Shown piece by piece: positions 20,281-33,651 of a DNA stretch of 63,677 bases; positions within the stretch are counted from its first letter, which is position 1; each line of letters starts with the position of its first letter. The notes beneath the pieces are model-generated. The model saw only the letters and a program-made list of their open reading frames with translations. It was not told the DNA's origin and did no database searches. The stretch is from Gnetum montanum (lineage: Eukaryota; Streptophyta; Gnetopsida; Gnetales; Gnetaceae). The stretch spans positions 380,105 through 443,781 of the forward strand of contig MNCI01008665.1 in assembly GCA_015680685.1 (NCBI GenBank). Direction: 5' to 3'. The position numbers and the translations under genes were made by a program.

Positions 20281-21487
20281 TGAATATTTAATGTAATACT
20301 TTCTTGACTACCATGAAAGGGAAATAAAATTAAGTTTGTGAGATATTGGAACCAATAGTTTTTATTTTCTATGTTTTTTTTTCACAAGAAATGACTATAT
20401 GATCACTTGCTCATTAAATGCAATTTCAATGATATGGCATCACGTTCTATGTTTTTTTTTCACGGGAAATGACTCTGTGGTCACATGCTCATTAAATGCA
20501 ATTTCAATGACATGGCATCACTCCATGACATGGTCTTGGATCCCACAAAAGGATAATAGAGAGCCAAACTTGGTAAAATCTCCCAGTTTAAGTAGCCTTG
20601 GTGCATTTTTGTGGCTGAAGCAATTGATCATACTTTTGAGTTCATGGTTTGAAATGGTTTTTTGTTTTTGGCAGCCTGTGCCTTACATGTTTAGCAAGTA
20701 ATGTATACATGGTAATGTCTTTTATGAATGTTTTGTTACACTATAAGTAGTTTTTTGTTAATGATGTCTTTGTAATTGTTTTGTCTTTTTATAACTAATG
20801 CAAAGACTTTTTTTTTGTTAGTAATAGTTTTGTAAAGTTACAAAAGAATAGCTAGAAAATAGCATTCAATTTGTAACATTGTTGCTCTATTGTACATTGG
20901 ATGTAGTCATCATGATTATCATCTTAGCCTTGTTTCAATAAAATGGGATCAATCACCTCTTATGAAGAGTTACACTATAGATGGGATCAATTGCCTATAT
21001 GAAGAGTTACAATATAGATTTGAAACAAAATGGATGAAAATGAAGGGAAACATGATCTTCAACATGAGAGATAATTGAAATTATTTAATATGACATCAAA
21101 TGATCTTATATTTAATACAAAGAATGCTTTCAAGAATTGAAATAACTTAGAAATATTAGAGACTTATCAATGTGCATTGAGAATGAATCAAATTGAGTAA
21201 AGCTTTACTAAAAACATCAAATGACTTGAAATGAGAGGAATCTTTATATTCTTCCTACAAATTCTTCTCTTCTTTGAATCTTTGATGATATTTATATATT
21301 GTGAAATATAAGAGCTTTAAGAGTTATATTCCCAAACATCCCAAATTATAATTCGCTTCTAATAGAATATTTCTCAAGTCATGCATTCAACTTATTCATC
21401 ATTTATGACTTATGTGATTACAAATTTTTCTTAATAATAAAGCATATAAAAGCCATAAATGAGTCCCACTAACAATGAGGTGTTAGT
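20281..21487 (+). repeat. 1.2 kb segmental duplicate, copy 2
   Basis: Counterpart of 3939-5144, shifted by 16342-16343 bases. Scattered substitutions show the copies have aged since the duplication. It again abuts an LTR start. Confidence 0.85.
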
Positions 21488-21901
21488 TGATGAAGTGTCA
21501 TTAGTCGATGCGTTGACTAGGCCGCGTATATGCGGCCGCATCGACGCAACCTTCCATGCGTCGACGTGGCCCTGTTTACGCGGAGCCTATTTCGGCCTAT
21601 AAATAAGAGGGCCTTCCGCCTCATTGGGGTACCTTTTTGTCAGTTGTAGCAAAGCTCGTGTAGTTTTTTCCTGTAGGAGATAGAATATTTTCCAAGTGCC
21701 CGTAGCAGGTGTGAGAAAAGTGACCTTCTCTTTATTCAAGCGTTGATGTATCTGAGCCCATTGGCACGACAGTAATAAAGACGAACTCTTCAAGAATTTC
21801 TTGCAGCATTTGGACTTAGCCATTTAATGCATTCAATAGTTTAATATGTTTATGCTTTGTTAATTACTTAATTTTCTATCATTGTTATTTTAATCGCTAT
21901 T
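21488..21901 (+). repeat. Family A LTR3, truncated
   Basis: Begins TGATGAAGTGTC, with TATAAATA at 21598-21605. Matches LTR1 up to taatcgctat and is then replaced by LTR sequence of element E. It lacks one block of the U3 palindrome cluster compared with LTR1. Confidence 0.85.
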
Positions 21902-22169
21902 TTTGGTAGATGTTTACTTTGGTCCATAGATGTCTACACTTGAGGTTAGATGTCTATATTTCTGGGTAGACGTCTATCCTGCAAGTGCCAAAAATAAAAA
22001 TGCTCATTTTGATTCCTAGAGCCGTTGGATGTCTTCAAACAAGTCCCCATAGATACTCTAACCCCTAAACTCATCAAAATGAGTCAAAACCACCTTCAAA
22101 CATTCCAAAACATTCAAGAATCATCATCATCAAAAATTGACACAAGAAGACACACAAAAATAGGTCACA
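21902..22169 (-). repeat. Element E 3' LTR, truncated
   Basis: Matches the U3 part of the E 5' LTR (59662-59828) with an extra internal stretch. It contains a repeated TAGATGTCTA-type motif, including the perfect palindrome TAGACGTCTA at 21967-21976. R and U5 are missing at the junction with family A LTR3, where both sequences share ctatttt. Confidence 0.65.
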
Positions 22170-22400
22170 CTTGTTTAGGTCTTCTCCAAGTGCTAAAACT
22201 ATAAAAATAACTTGTAGGACAAGCACAAGGGAATCAAAAGAGGTGTTCCTACACTAGCTCTTCCACCCTTAAAAAAAGTGAACTCATGTGAACAAGGGAG
22301 TAGGGGTAGCAGTGATTCCCCACTAAATAACTTTGGTCTCATGGACCCATTAAACATCATCAATGGATTAATCCTTACAGTGGATCAAGTATTCCTGCCT
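22170..22400 (-). other. Element E 3' non-coding region
   Basis: Lies between the integrase stop and the 3' LTR. A purine-rich ggagaag stretch (minus strand, about 22180) is a candidate polypurine tract. No gene seen. Confidence 0.45.
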
Positions 22401-23594
22401 CTAGACTTCCCTAGTGTTAGAAGCTTCCCTCCACTTATGTATGATTACCTTCCTCTCCATCGAAGGCTTAGACTGATCAATAGCCCCATTTAACTCATCA
22501 ATGCTACCCTGTATGGTCTTCTCATTAGTTGGTCCATGATAGTGCACAAGATCTAAAATATTAAATACAAAAGACATACCAACATCGTTTGGTAAATTAA
22601 TCTCAAAAGCGTTGTCATTAATTTTAGCCTTAATTTTAAAAGGATCCATCTTCTCTACTTTCAATTTGAACAAATTAATAGCTCTTAACTGCTTAATCTT
22701 CAAGTATATCCAAACAAAGTCACCAACAACAAAATTAGGCTTCCACTTACCCTCACTCCTCTTGAAGACTCTCTCTTTAGCCTTCTTCTTGAGATTTGAT
22801 TTTACTTGTGCATGGAGATCCATCATCTCTTGCACAAAAGCAACATTAAGTTGAGCTTCACCATCAAAGCTCTTCAAAGTGTCCACCACCTTTGGACAAA
22901 ACCCATAATTCATCTCAAATGGCCTTTTGCCAATTACAACATGAAAAACATTATTATATGAAAATTCAGCATGAAACAACAATTTTTTCCACTTGTTTGG
23001 CTGTCCATCACATAAACATCTTAACATGATTAGCAAGGATTTATTCACCACCTCTATTTGGCCATCAAATTGTGGATGATATGCACTAGAAAAATTCAAC
23101 TTTTTCCCTAAAAGCTTTCAAAGAGATATCCAAAAATGACTTGTGAACTTGGAGTCTATATGTCTAACAATATTCAAAGGAATACCATGCAACTTCACAA
23201 CTTGCTGAAAAAAATTTGCAACATAAGAAGCATCACTCAGCTTCTTACATGAAATAAAATATGCCATATTAGAGAACCTATCCACAACAACAAAAATTGC
23301 ATTATTCCCACTCTTGATCTTTGGAATACCACTCACAAAGTCCATTGACACACTTTCCCATGGACCTTTAGGAATTAGCAAGGGCATATAGTGTCTATCC
23401 ACATCTTTACCTCCTTTGAACCTTTAACATGTTAAGCACTCCATAAATTTTGAAACTTCTGTTGCTATATGATGCCAAAAATAGTGCCTACCCACAAGTT
23501 CCAATGTTTTATCCTTGCCCATGTGACTTGTGATGCCACTACAATGATTTTCAAAAAAAATCTTCTTCCTAAAATCATAATTAGGAACACATAC
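22401..23594 (-). pseudogene. Element E integrase
   Basis: Integrase inserts element DNA into the chromosome. On the minus strand, from 23594 downwards: a zinc-binding HHCC-like part (HCSGITSHMGKDKT then ECLTC), the catalytic core (PKGPWESVSMDFVSGIP, then FVVVDRFSNMAYF at about 23370-23270), and the open frame 22401-23099 with AYHPQFDGQIEVVNKS (core glutamate) and a C-terminal domain ending near INLPNDVG. No chromodomain is evident. A stop and a frame break lie between 23118 and 23099. The N-terminal end is cut by element D and continues at 55525. Confidence 0.8.
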
Positions 23595-23732
23595 TGATGA
23601 GCAGTGAGGTACCTCTACTTTCGACCATACGAATCACAAGCATTCACGCATGATCATGTCGAACTCTGCAGACCTTAAGTTCTTAAGTACATTGGTTTCA
23701 AGGAAGTGAAATTCAATTAGAATGATTATTAT
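23595..23732 (-). repeat. Element D 3' LTR, left fragment
   Basis: Starts TGATGAGCAG and aligns with 54633-54767 of the D 5' LTR. Interrupted by element C at 23733; continues at 46198. Confidence 0.8.
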
Positions 23733-24579
23733 TGATGAACGGTGAAGTAACCCTATGCCCAACCATATGAATCACAAAGCGTTCACACGTGATCTAGTCG
23801 AATTCTGTGGACTTTATTATTTCCAGTGCACCAATTCTCTAGAAAGTGAATCTTGCCTTAAGGTCAATTTTTGTCTTTCCAATTACACTTGTGATATGTA
23901 ATGGTATGGTTAAGTGTAATTGAGGCATTTCATTTTTATCATTTTGTATTTTTATGGTTTTGATGCTTAAAGAGGAATAAAGTGGTTGGACTAACTAATT
24001 TAATTAAATAATCAGCTAATGTCTAACTAGTCTTAACATGAGCATATGATCCCTCTTTCTACACATGTGTTGAACCCACATATCCATTGTTGGGCAACTA
24101 AGCATTACACTATGCAATAACGTTGCTGGGATTACCAAGCGAATGTGTGTTATGCTCGAAGTGGCCATACTTATGTGTGTAATGTACCTTGCTGAATTGC
24201 TTCATTAACTTAATTACTAAAAACATTTAATAAATAATTGAAAGCATCAAATAGATAATTGAAAACATTAAATGCATAAATAAAATATTTAATCTATCCA
24301 AAGTGCTACAAGGTTTATCAAAAAGCTCATCTTTATTGCTGCACACACTGTCATGCTCATGTACAAGAATGCTTGAATAAGGATCTGCACACTCAATGAA
24401 TCCTGCTGTGGGCACTTGGGAGGAAAATTCTAACTTTCAAATGGAAAACCTATAAGAGCTTCATTGCAACTATAATCTCTAATTACCATAAATGCAACAG
24501 GTAGGCGAGTATTTATAGTAAAACCAACACTGCATCGACGGGGCCTCGTCAACGTAGCCAACCGAACTGTGACTCATCA
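23733..24579 (-). repeat. Element C 3' LTR
   Basis: 847 bp, TGATGA...CATCA ends. The TATA box reads TATTTATA on the plus strand at 24510-24517. U3 contains CGTCGA/CGTCAACG-type palindromic units (24530-24560). Confidence 0.85.
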
Positions 24580-24835
24580 TACCCCCACGACTGAATGAAA
24601 ACTTGTCCTTGGGTTCTTTTACACAATTGAGAAGGTATGGGATTATTGACTAACTTTTTTCAAACAAACAAAAATGACTAACTTGATAAAAAATGGAGTG
24701 CTCGGGTGTATAGATGAACACATTACAAAAAATGACGATGTTTAAGACACAAAATTAAACACCATGACACATATCTTCAAAATCGAACAACATGAATAAC
24801 ATGTTCCTTGATGGCATGAAGTGTGGTTGAGAAGA
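24580..24835 (-). other. Element C polypurine tract and 3' non-coding region
   Basis: GTGGGGGTA on the minus strand (24580-24588) abuts the LTR. The rest is non-coding. Confidence 0.75.
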
Positions 24836-27646
24836 TCAAATAGTCCTAGGTGGTGGTGGCTCCTAAGGTTCTGAGGGACCTTCATCGGCTTCATGCATGG
24901 GTAGCGGTTGAGGTGGCTGCAATTGTCCTGCTATTGCTGCAACTTTAGGCGAGAGGTAGAAAGCATCTAGCAGTGCTTTCATTTTCTCCTCCTTTTAGGA
25001 TTGTGCACCAGCCATGCAGCTTCGCCAATGTGGGTTGGAATGGACACATCCTACGGACATGGGATTGTTGGAAATAACTCTTTCGCGTTGACGAACTAGG
25101 TAGCGAATTATTTACATTCAATGTTGAACACCTTGACTATGTCCTTCAACTCTTGGTAGTCATTCATTTGTTTGGATAGGTTCTTAGCAATTGATTGTTA
25201 GTTTGTGAACCCTACTTTGAGAACTTCAAGTTCAGCATTTGCAGTCTCAAACTTCTGCTTGGTGTCTTTGTGGTGCTTAAACTCTCCCTTGTATAACAAT
25301 ACAAGCTAGCCACTTGCTTCTCTAACTTTGACCATGGCTTTCTGGTAGTCAACATTGCTAGATTTTCATATTAGAGATTAGCCAACTTCATATATTCTAT
25401 CATTTCTTCAATTTGCAACTCCTTCAAGCGAATCTCCACTTTGTTGTAGGCATCGATCCCATCAACAATGCGTTGATACATCTCTTCCTTGTTGGAGTTG
25501 CTAAAGGGCTTCCTTCGTTTTTGCCTTCACCATTTGAATGTGTTTCTCATTGACTTCTTTCTGTAGGCCAACCTAGTCTTTGTAGCGATCCTTCACTTTT
25601 TCAACTTTGAGGGCCTCATTCTTCCAGGTGGCGATCTCGATGGCATACTTTTGGCACAATGCATGCACTTCCTCAATTGACAGATTTCAATTTTCTATAG
25701 CCAATCTCCTTAATTTAGTGTTCACCTTAGTAAGCTACTCATGCCATTGATGAATAAATTCTTTCATTTGATCCTTCTGAGCATCAACATTTCGTAAGTG
25801 ATGATTTTGTGTAGTCAGGGTCTCATTCTCCTAGCGCATCTAAGCCAAGTCCTTCTAGATTGAGTACATTTTTTCTTCAACTATGGACTAGTTAAAGATG
25901 GCTATTATTACCTCCTTCTTATCCTTTTGGAATCATTCTTCAAGCTATTTGAAAGCTTCATATCTAGTTATTATTGGGTTGAGGATCGTAGGATCAACAA
26001 GTTAGGCATGTAGTTTGGAAACCTCTACGACCAAGTGTTGATTTTGTTCTTGAGCCATTTGAAGATGCCCCTCCAAATTAATGCATTTTCCCTTTTCATT
26101 TAGTAGCTTTGATTAGGTTGTAGTGATGTCTTCTAGAAAGTTAAAGATATCTAGAGTTGGTTGCCCGGTCCCACCAGTCATTCTACAATTCTTCATGCTG
26201 GGTTGCATTTAACTTTCTACTAATCATGCCTATAGATATTTGCACATCTTGAAGTGCATATACGTCTAGTATCGACACCGTAGGTGCATTTAGTGCTTCA
26301 GCAACATGGTCAGTAACCACTACATTTTCTGTTTCCTGCCCTTGCTACTACATTACCAAGACAATTGCTTCTTTGCCTTCCTCCAAACACACTGAGAAAG
26401 TGATGACATTCCTAGAGATTTCTAGGAATAAATGGTATTGTGATAAAGGCACTGTCACCTCCCGAGCATTAGGATCCAGCCTCACAAATAGCTGTGTTCA
26501 TTGGGTAGAGAAAATTGGACCACCCCTCTCCATTTAGCTAATTATTTGGGTCATCTCATTAAGTTGACTCATTGCTGGTTGCTGTTATTTACTTAAGAGT
26601 TGCTCTTGAATTTTGCATAAATACTCAATAGCTATGCGGGCCTCTGGCATTGTTTCTTGAGTGCATGATGGTGGCAACTACCCCTCTTCTTGAGTCGTTG
26701 TTGGCATCTTTTCTTTCATGATCTCGAACCATGAGGCCAAAGGAGCATGCCTGATGGTATCATTGGAGTAGTAGATGGTGCCTGCTCTTTTACAAAGTTT
26801 TTGGATGAGGCATGCAAAGGGCAAGGTCTTCCTTCCATGTTTATTTTCCTTGAAGCATTTCTGGATCTCTAAGTAAATCAATAGTTGAACATTGATGAGA
26901 AATTTTTCACTTAGAGTGGAGCATGCTCAAGTGAAGAAAGCAGTCACATTGCTTGGCCTCACCATTGGGTTGAGGTGATAGACCAAAATTTTGAAATAAA
27001 TTTGCTTCATCAATGTGAGCATGTTGTACTCCTTACAGTCAATCTCGTAGCATCGCTGTGTCCACTTCTTCTTTGCCTCAGGATCACTTTTCGTGGATAG
27101 TTCTTCCAACTATATCCCAGTGTCAAAAAACCCTAGTGCTTGTGTGATAACTTCTGCCACATAGAACACTGGAATGTCCTTGATTTTGATAGTGGACCCT
27201 AACCTTTGATTACTTCAAAAGAGATATGTCTCTTCTATATACCATTCCCCATTGGATGTGATGACTGGCCACATGGAAGAGGTTTGCAGTTGAGTCTTGA
27301 CATCTGCTAGAGCTTTCTCAAGGAATGGCTTGAAGTTGATCTCCTGAAGAATTGATTGTTAAATTTCTCGAGACCCAATGATGTCAAGATAAGCTTGAGT
27401 CAAAGTGACCTTAAGCCATGGCATGGGTTTAGGCACTTCTCCTTATTGTGATTGTTTAATAATTACTTATTCTTCTAGAATCTATCAGACAGATTCCACT
27501 TTAGGCTCCTCACGAAGAGGTCCTGTTACATGGGTTGCTTCTAGTGGTTCTTGGGCTTGTTCTTATAGGCCTCTTCCAGCCCTAGGCTGCTTCTCCCTTG
27601 GTTGAGCGGGTTCTCCTTCCTATGGATATTTCTGTTTTAGTGCCAT
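24836..27646 (-). pseudogene. ORF3 of element C
   Basis: From ATG at 27646 (MALKQKYP) to TGA at 24836, 937 codons, colinear with family A ORF3. Shared landmarks are NGEWYIEETYLF, CKEYNMLTLMKQIYFKI with VYHLNPMVRPS (27109-26930), LPFACLIQKLCKRAGTIYY (26881 on), a long helical charged part (about 26100-25000), and the tail EPPPPRTI. Many in-frame stops. The ATG follows directly on an acceptor-like gattatag. Function unknown. Confidence 0.7.
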
Positions 27647-27833
27647 CTATAATCAAAATGAGACCATAGGTTAGCAATAGTTATGTAACTTTAAGCAATT
27701 GGGATACCTTTATCTCTTAAGAATAGTTACACTTTGGCTAAGTTGTGCTTATGGCTGATTTAATTATTCCAATTATTATTTTATCTATATATTATTGGTA
27801 ATAATTCATCCCAAAGGTTGTTGGAAGGGTTAA

Positions 27834-28697
27834 TGATGAGTGGCTAGGTGCCCCTACACTCAACCATACGGATACAAGTGTGTACACACCATCCAGTTGA
27901 GCTTTGCAGATGGACTAGTTGTGGCATCTAGATAGTTACATGTTGATTGCAGCTTGTTGTCTTCCCACTTGGACTAGTATTTGCTTTGTCACGTATGGTT
28001 TTGTCTAGAGTGAGGTGTATGATGTGATTCCTAACTATTATGCTACTCCTAAGTCAATGGGAATTAACTTGGGTGAACTAATAGACGATGGAAAATAAAG
28101 TCTAAGCTAGCCTAAGTGTGATAAGCATCTATCCTTAATCATTCATATACATCTTGAACCTTGTGTGCTACTTCTGGGATTACCAAGTGCAAACTACTGG
28201 AGCACTACTAGATACGCTACTCGATTACCAAGTAGTTACACTTAAATGTTTGTGATTAAGATGTACTCCTTCTACATTAATAACAGGAATAGTAAATGAT
28301 GATAAAGGAAATATAAATGAAGAAAATAATAAATAACAAATAACAATTAAACAATTAAAAAGCTAAGTGAATGTTGCAATGATGGAGTAATCTTGATCTT
28401 TATTACCGATTGTGTATGTGTCCAAGTACGTCACACTTGAACAAAGGTTCCGTATAGTTATAGCATCACATTGCGAACATGCACTTGGGACAGGAACTAA
28501 AAACTAACTGAAAACTAATAAAATGAATTTACCCTAAAACTTACCAAGAGACTCCTTTCCTGTGCACCTAAGTACTATATTTATAGGCCTACATAGGAAT
28601 CATGATATCATGTATTCAATATTGTTATCCAGGCTGCAATATCATGTATCCATTATTGAGTATCTGATATCAGGGATTGGCAAACCATGATTCATCA
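27834..28697 (-). repeat. Element B 3' LTR
   Basis: 864 bp with TGATGAG and TTCATCA ends on the plus strand. TATTTATA at 28578-28585 (TATA on the minus strand). U3 holds a cluster of GATATC-type palindromes (28599-28675). Confidence 0.9.
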
Positions 28698-28706
28698 TAC
28701 CCCCAT
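28698..28706 (-). other. Element B polypurine tract
   Basis: ATGGGGGTA on the minus strand directly before the 3' LTR. Confidence 0.75.
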
Positions 28707-28883
28707 GATTGAATAATAACTCATCCTCGAGTCAAACAAATAGAATGAGAATGAGTTCATTTGATTACACAATGGATAAGTGTGGGATTATGGACTAACT
28801 ATGAATTATTTCATGTCGTAATGTGGAGGACAAAAAAAAATTAGGATACTAACACAGAATAAAAAGGACAAAATTATTGGAAC

Positions 28884-31666
28884 TCATGTGGTTCTTGGTG
28901 GTGGTGGCTCCTCCATGGGCCTCTTCCCCTTATCTTATGTTCTAGGATTTGGAAATGGATATATCTGAAGGAGCACCTAAATTTTTTCTTCTTTAGTTTA
29001 GGAATTGTGTGTCATCCATGTTGATGTTCCAATATTTGATGAAGTTGGCACCTCCCATGAACATGGTAGTTGTGGAAACATCTAGTTGGCTTTGACATAC
29101 CAAGCTGTAAACAACTGTTGTTCCTCCTCGTAGGCTCTGGCTTTGTCTTTACCTTCTTGGTAATCTATGAGCCATCAAGCCAAATCTACCACAACATCTT
29201 TCTGCCCTTAGTAGTTGGCTTTGACCACCTCTAACTCAGAATTTGCTACCTCCAGCTTTTGTAGTGTCTTTTTATATTTAGCAAATTCTGCTTCATATTT
29301 GGTGTAGGTGGCTGCTACCTGCTTCTCCAATTTTTTCCTTGGGCATCCTACTGCTAACATGGCTAAGTTGGCATATCGCAAGTTTGTCAACTCCATGTAT
29401 TCAGTGAGGTCCTAGATCTGCAGGTCCCAGCTCTTTAGTTCTGCTTAGTGGATGAAGGCGTAAGTGTCTAGTATGGCCCGCCAGTCAACATTTTGAGCAT
29501 TGAGAGCATTAATATAGGTCTTGGCCATATGGATTTATTATCCCCACCTAGTTTCAGAAATGTTCTTTCAACTTTTCATGTCACTTAGCTTCATTTTACC
29601 ACGCGCTTATTTCAATAACCATCTTTTGAAGGATGGTGCGTACCTCCTCCATTGAGAGAGTCTTGTTTTCTCTAGCTAAGTGATTCATGTCCTGGTTGAC
29701 TCTTATTAATTGTTCTTGCATTTGTTAAAAATTCTCTTTGAGAACATTCTTTTGTTTCTCAATGATGGTCAATCGAAGATTCTCAACAACAAGTAGTTTA
29801 TTTTCCTCTTATAAGAATTTGAGTGCTTTGGCATGTGCATACATTTGGGCCTACACTTTTGAAGCATCCCAATCAGCCTTCTCTTTCTCCATTACCACCC
29901 TTTTATTCTCTTATAAAAATTTATTCAATTTCTCTATTCGAAATAGCTCTAGCTGATCAGCTGGGATATGTTAGGACGGATCCTGCTGTGTGGCTTGCAG
30001 GGTGACAAACTTCTCTTGGAGTCTTTTTAACTTGTCCTCTACATGTTCAGCCCTAACCTCTACCATGATCAATTTTTCCTTTGTGGAAATGAGGTCTAAT
30101 TGTGTTGCTATGACATCTTGAGGGATGTCAAATAAGGACGTCATCACTTGTCCTATTTGTAGAAGCCGATCAAAAGCATCTTCATGTTCCGTAGGAGTCA
30201 TTAAGGAACCAGCTAAGACTTGAGCATCATGTGATCTTGTGAGATTTGTTGGTGGCACAATAGGGATATTGAATGATTCTTTGATGTGGTTTGTGACCAC
30301 TTTTGCTACTCTAGCTACATCCTGGTGTTGCATGACCACTACTATGGCACCTTCACCAATTTCTAATTGCACTTGAAAAAAATGCAATGTTTCTAGAGAT
30401 CTGTTGTGACCAATGTGATTTCCCTCCTCTTTTTTGTATAGAAACCTCGCCCCATGCATGATCAATTGAGATTTTGGGCTACACAGCATTGTCAATGACC
30501 TTGAAAAGATTAGCCTCATCACAACTTCCCTAATTGGTCATTTCTACGATGGCAATGAGATGGCTCATCGACGATTCATAATATTGTGATGGTGGTGACA
30601 GTTGGTCTTGTTGGCCTATGGGTTGTGTGCTAGGCCCTGCTTCCTATTTTTGACTGGGCCTTGTGTCCAAAAGTTGGCTAGGCCCTACTATCTGAGGTGC
30701 AATGGGCTTAACTGTCTACTCTTGCTCAGGCTCCAGTGTCTCACCAGCATCTTTCCTTGGTGCTGATGGCTTTAGTAATTTAGCATATGAGGCATTTTGA
30801 GCCTTTCTGGGGACATCATTAGTGTACCCCAGAATCTCAACACACTAGCACAGCTTCTTGATTAGACAAGGGAAAGGCAATGCAAACTTCCTTGTCTTAT
30901 GTTCTTCAAATTGCCTCAATATTTCTATGAGATATAGATGGGGCAAGTTAGCATCAACCTTGCCCATCAAGACTACACTTTCTCTGGCCGCATAGGTGGA
31001 AATTTTGTTTATTCCTTTTGTTGGGAAGATGTGATAGGTGTCAATTTTGAAATAGATTCTCTCTTCAAGGGTGAGTTCCTCATAGGTTTTATCTTCTTTG
31101 TTGTACGTCCTTTTTAGCCATATTTTTCATGCATCAGCATTAGAGCGAGTGGACAAGTGAGCAACCTTGGGCCCTATATTTGGAAGGTTCAAAACTTTTA
31201 AAATGGCCTTAGTAGCGAAATCAACTAAAATCCCACCAATGTTAGCGATGGTGCCTTCTTCCTTATTATGCCAAAATTGGTACGTCTCCCCCAAATACCA
31301 TTCACCACTCACTAAGAGGATAGGCTATAGTGGAGACCCCTTGAGTTGATCTCTAACTAACTCAGGGGAAAATTCAATAAATGATCCAAAATTGAGCTCC
31401 ACGATTATTGTAGCTGACATGGACCTTTCTCGAATCACCTGAATGCATTTCAGAGACAATGTGATATGTTGTTCCTGTTCAGGTGCCCTACCTTCTCCAC
31501 CTTCGGCATACCCAGATTGTGTAGTAATAGGGGATTCTTGATGGATACTAAATGATTGTGCCTCCTACTCTGCATGTTCTATAGGAGGTCCTTGGCCTCT
31601 GCCTCTTCTTCGCCATTTGGATGCACCTTAAGAGGATCCTCCCTGTTGTCCTCGTTTAGGGGCCAT
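28884..31666 (-). pseudogene. ORF3 of element B
   Basis: ATG at 31666 (MAPKRGQQGGSS), tail EPPPPRTT and TGA at 28884. SGEWYLGETYQFW and VDFATKAILKVLNLP (31312-31127), then LPFPCLIKKLC near 30865. The frame 29971-30522 holds the region matching VVVMQHQ and a coiled-coil; 29208-29396 has ELTNLRYANLAMLAVG, matching family A. At least two frameshifts and several stops break it. It retains all landmarks of the family A and C versions although the element lacks pol. Function unknown. Confidence 0.7.
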
Positions 31667-31985
31667 CTGTAATCACACTGGGATCAATTGTTAGTAAGGT
31701 CATTTAACAAAATTTAATTATCTTATACCTTACTCATTGCCTTTAATGAATTCAATTCTTGCTTAGTGTGATTCAGAGCTAGAAATTTTCAAAAAAAATC
31801 TCCCTAAAAGTTTTAATGTTAGGCCCAATTTGATTAGCTGACTCTAATAATACTTGTTTATGGTTTGGGTGAGGAATAAAATTAGTTTGGCATATGTTCT
31901 TAGCATTTCTTAAGATCACTTACCCTTATGATATCCTTTGGGTGATACCAAATTTCAAAAAAGTTATGTGCAACTTGGAGCATAC
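31667..31985 (-). other. Leader intron of element B ORF3, 319 bp
   Basis: Donor AGAAGG followed by GTATGCTC (same octamer as family A), acceptor gattacag directly before ATG. No coding content. Confidence 0.6.
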
Positions 31986-32153
31986 CCTTCTCCCATGACT
32001 GAGTTAAACACTCTAGGTTTAATCAGGTTCAATTGGAAGGAGAATTAAAGCGTTAATGAGCATGAAATTCATGAGAGAAAATTGCAACAACTCCCCTTGT
32101 GTGAACAGTTAAAAATGACGTTGATGCACATGTGGGGGGGAGGGGGGGATCCA

Positions 32154-32260
32154 TATATATAGTTTTTATAGACGCGATATCATGTACATGCTAGCATAGA
32201 CTCGATATTACGTCAAACCCAATATCGCGTACCCAATATTGAATCCCTTCTAGCACAGGG
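32154..32260 (-). promoter_or_regulatory. Internal promoter-like block for ORF3, element B
   Basis: On the minus strand, AATATT/AATATCG/GCGATATC-type palindromic units are followed by TATATATA (32154-32161). The same palindromic type marks B's LTR U3. The distance from TATATATA to the leader donor is about 168 bases, against about 144-147 in A and C. Confidence 0.55.
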
Positions 32261-33651
32261 TACTGAGTAAAAGTGATGAATTTTCGAGGTTTCACAGCCA
32301 AAAATGAAGGATTTAAGGTAAATTTGAAATATCTAGGGTAACATTGAGTAGACCTAAAGGAACCAAAAGTGTAATGAAGTGGAATTATACAATGAAGTTC
32401 ATGAATAGGGTGAGGAAAAAGGACATGTAATGGTGCATAAGAACATTTGAGTTGAAATGATGATAAAGGAAAGAATAAATTTAGCAGTGCAGTACTCAAA
32501 GGGTATAAGATGATGTGGTGGTGTGCAATAAGTGCAAATTACAAAATTTATGCAAGTGGGTCCTCCCCAAAGTAGGTTCCTACTTATCATTCCCTTATGT
32601 AACCACACCTTAAAATGTCTGTAGGCACTAGAAGGATGAAATGCAATCTACATTGGTCTAAAAAAAACACACACACATGTTAAATACCACCATGATGAGG
32701 TATGAATTCTATGCCACATAAGACATAAGTTAGAAATATTTGGACAGTGGGATGAGATGAATTGTAGAAAGGATTGCAGAGATTGGGATGTGAGGTAACC
32801 TACCCTAGGCATAATGAATCCTGATTGTGAGGCGTGATTAATATATCATTAGCCTTTTACTCCAAAATCAAGACCAAGTCCATACCTCTAATCAGTGACC
32901 TCACATTATTTCATCCAATGATAGACAACCATAAGAGAATCATGATAGTAAGGTATATGATCACTTGGTGTTTTGTCAAAGGGAGGAGTGTTTTAAGTTT
33001 CTTTGTACCACGTTCTTCTTTGATCTTTTCTTTGCTATTTTTCTTCTTTCTTTTCTTTTCCTTTTTCTAACCACTTTGGGACTTTTCTTTTCCAACGGTG
33101 ATCCAGAGAAGCCACCAACCTTCAAGCATGGATGCATGTCTTTCTAGTGGGACCCTCTTAGAATAGCATTGAGTTTCTTTATCAAGTGCCTTTATCAAAA
33201 CTCTTATTCCCATTTTTCATTAGATCTATAAGGATCTTAGTACAACCAGGCTGCATGATAGCACCTATGGGTGTCACCCAAGAGAATGCACAAGTCCCCT
33301 TAATGTCATACCTTGGTCATTCCCTCTTAGTCCATCACTCTTCGTTCTGGGTATAATGAGTACAAAGTTACTTTAAGTTTTAATGATGACAAGAATATCA
33401 TTGTACCCAGAGTAGAACCTCTTATTAATGGAATGGGTGGGTGGATGTTGTGGGCTCACTATCCAAATAATTAGTCACCTGTAACTTGATAGCATAGAAC
33501 AACACCTCAACTGACAAGTCACATGAGTATTTTTTTCATAGATGAGATTACCCATAAAAAGATAAAACGATAAATTAAAAATGAAAGACTGGAAAAGAAA
33601 AAAAAAGTTATAAAATCAAAGAAAAGGAAAAACATTTACTAATTCTACTTG
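32261..33651 (-). other. Non-coding spacer of element B
   Basis: Between the gag stop and the internal promoter. Purine/pyrimidine-skewed tracts, no gene seen. A short stretch (33118-33150, ttcaagcatggatgcatg) matches the C spacer. Confidence 0.5.
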
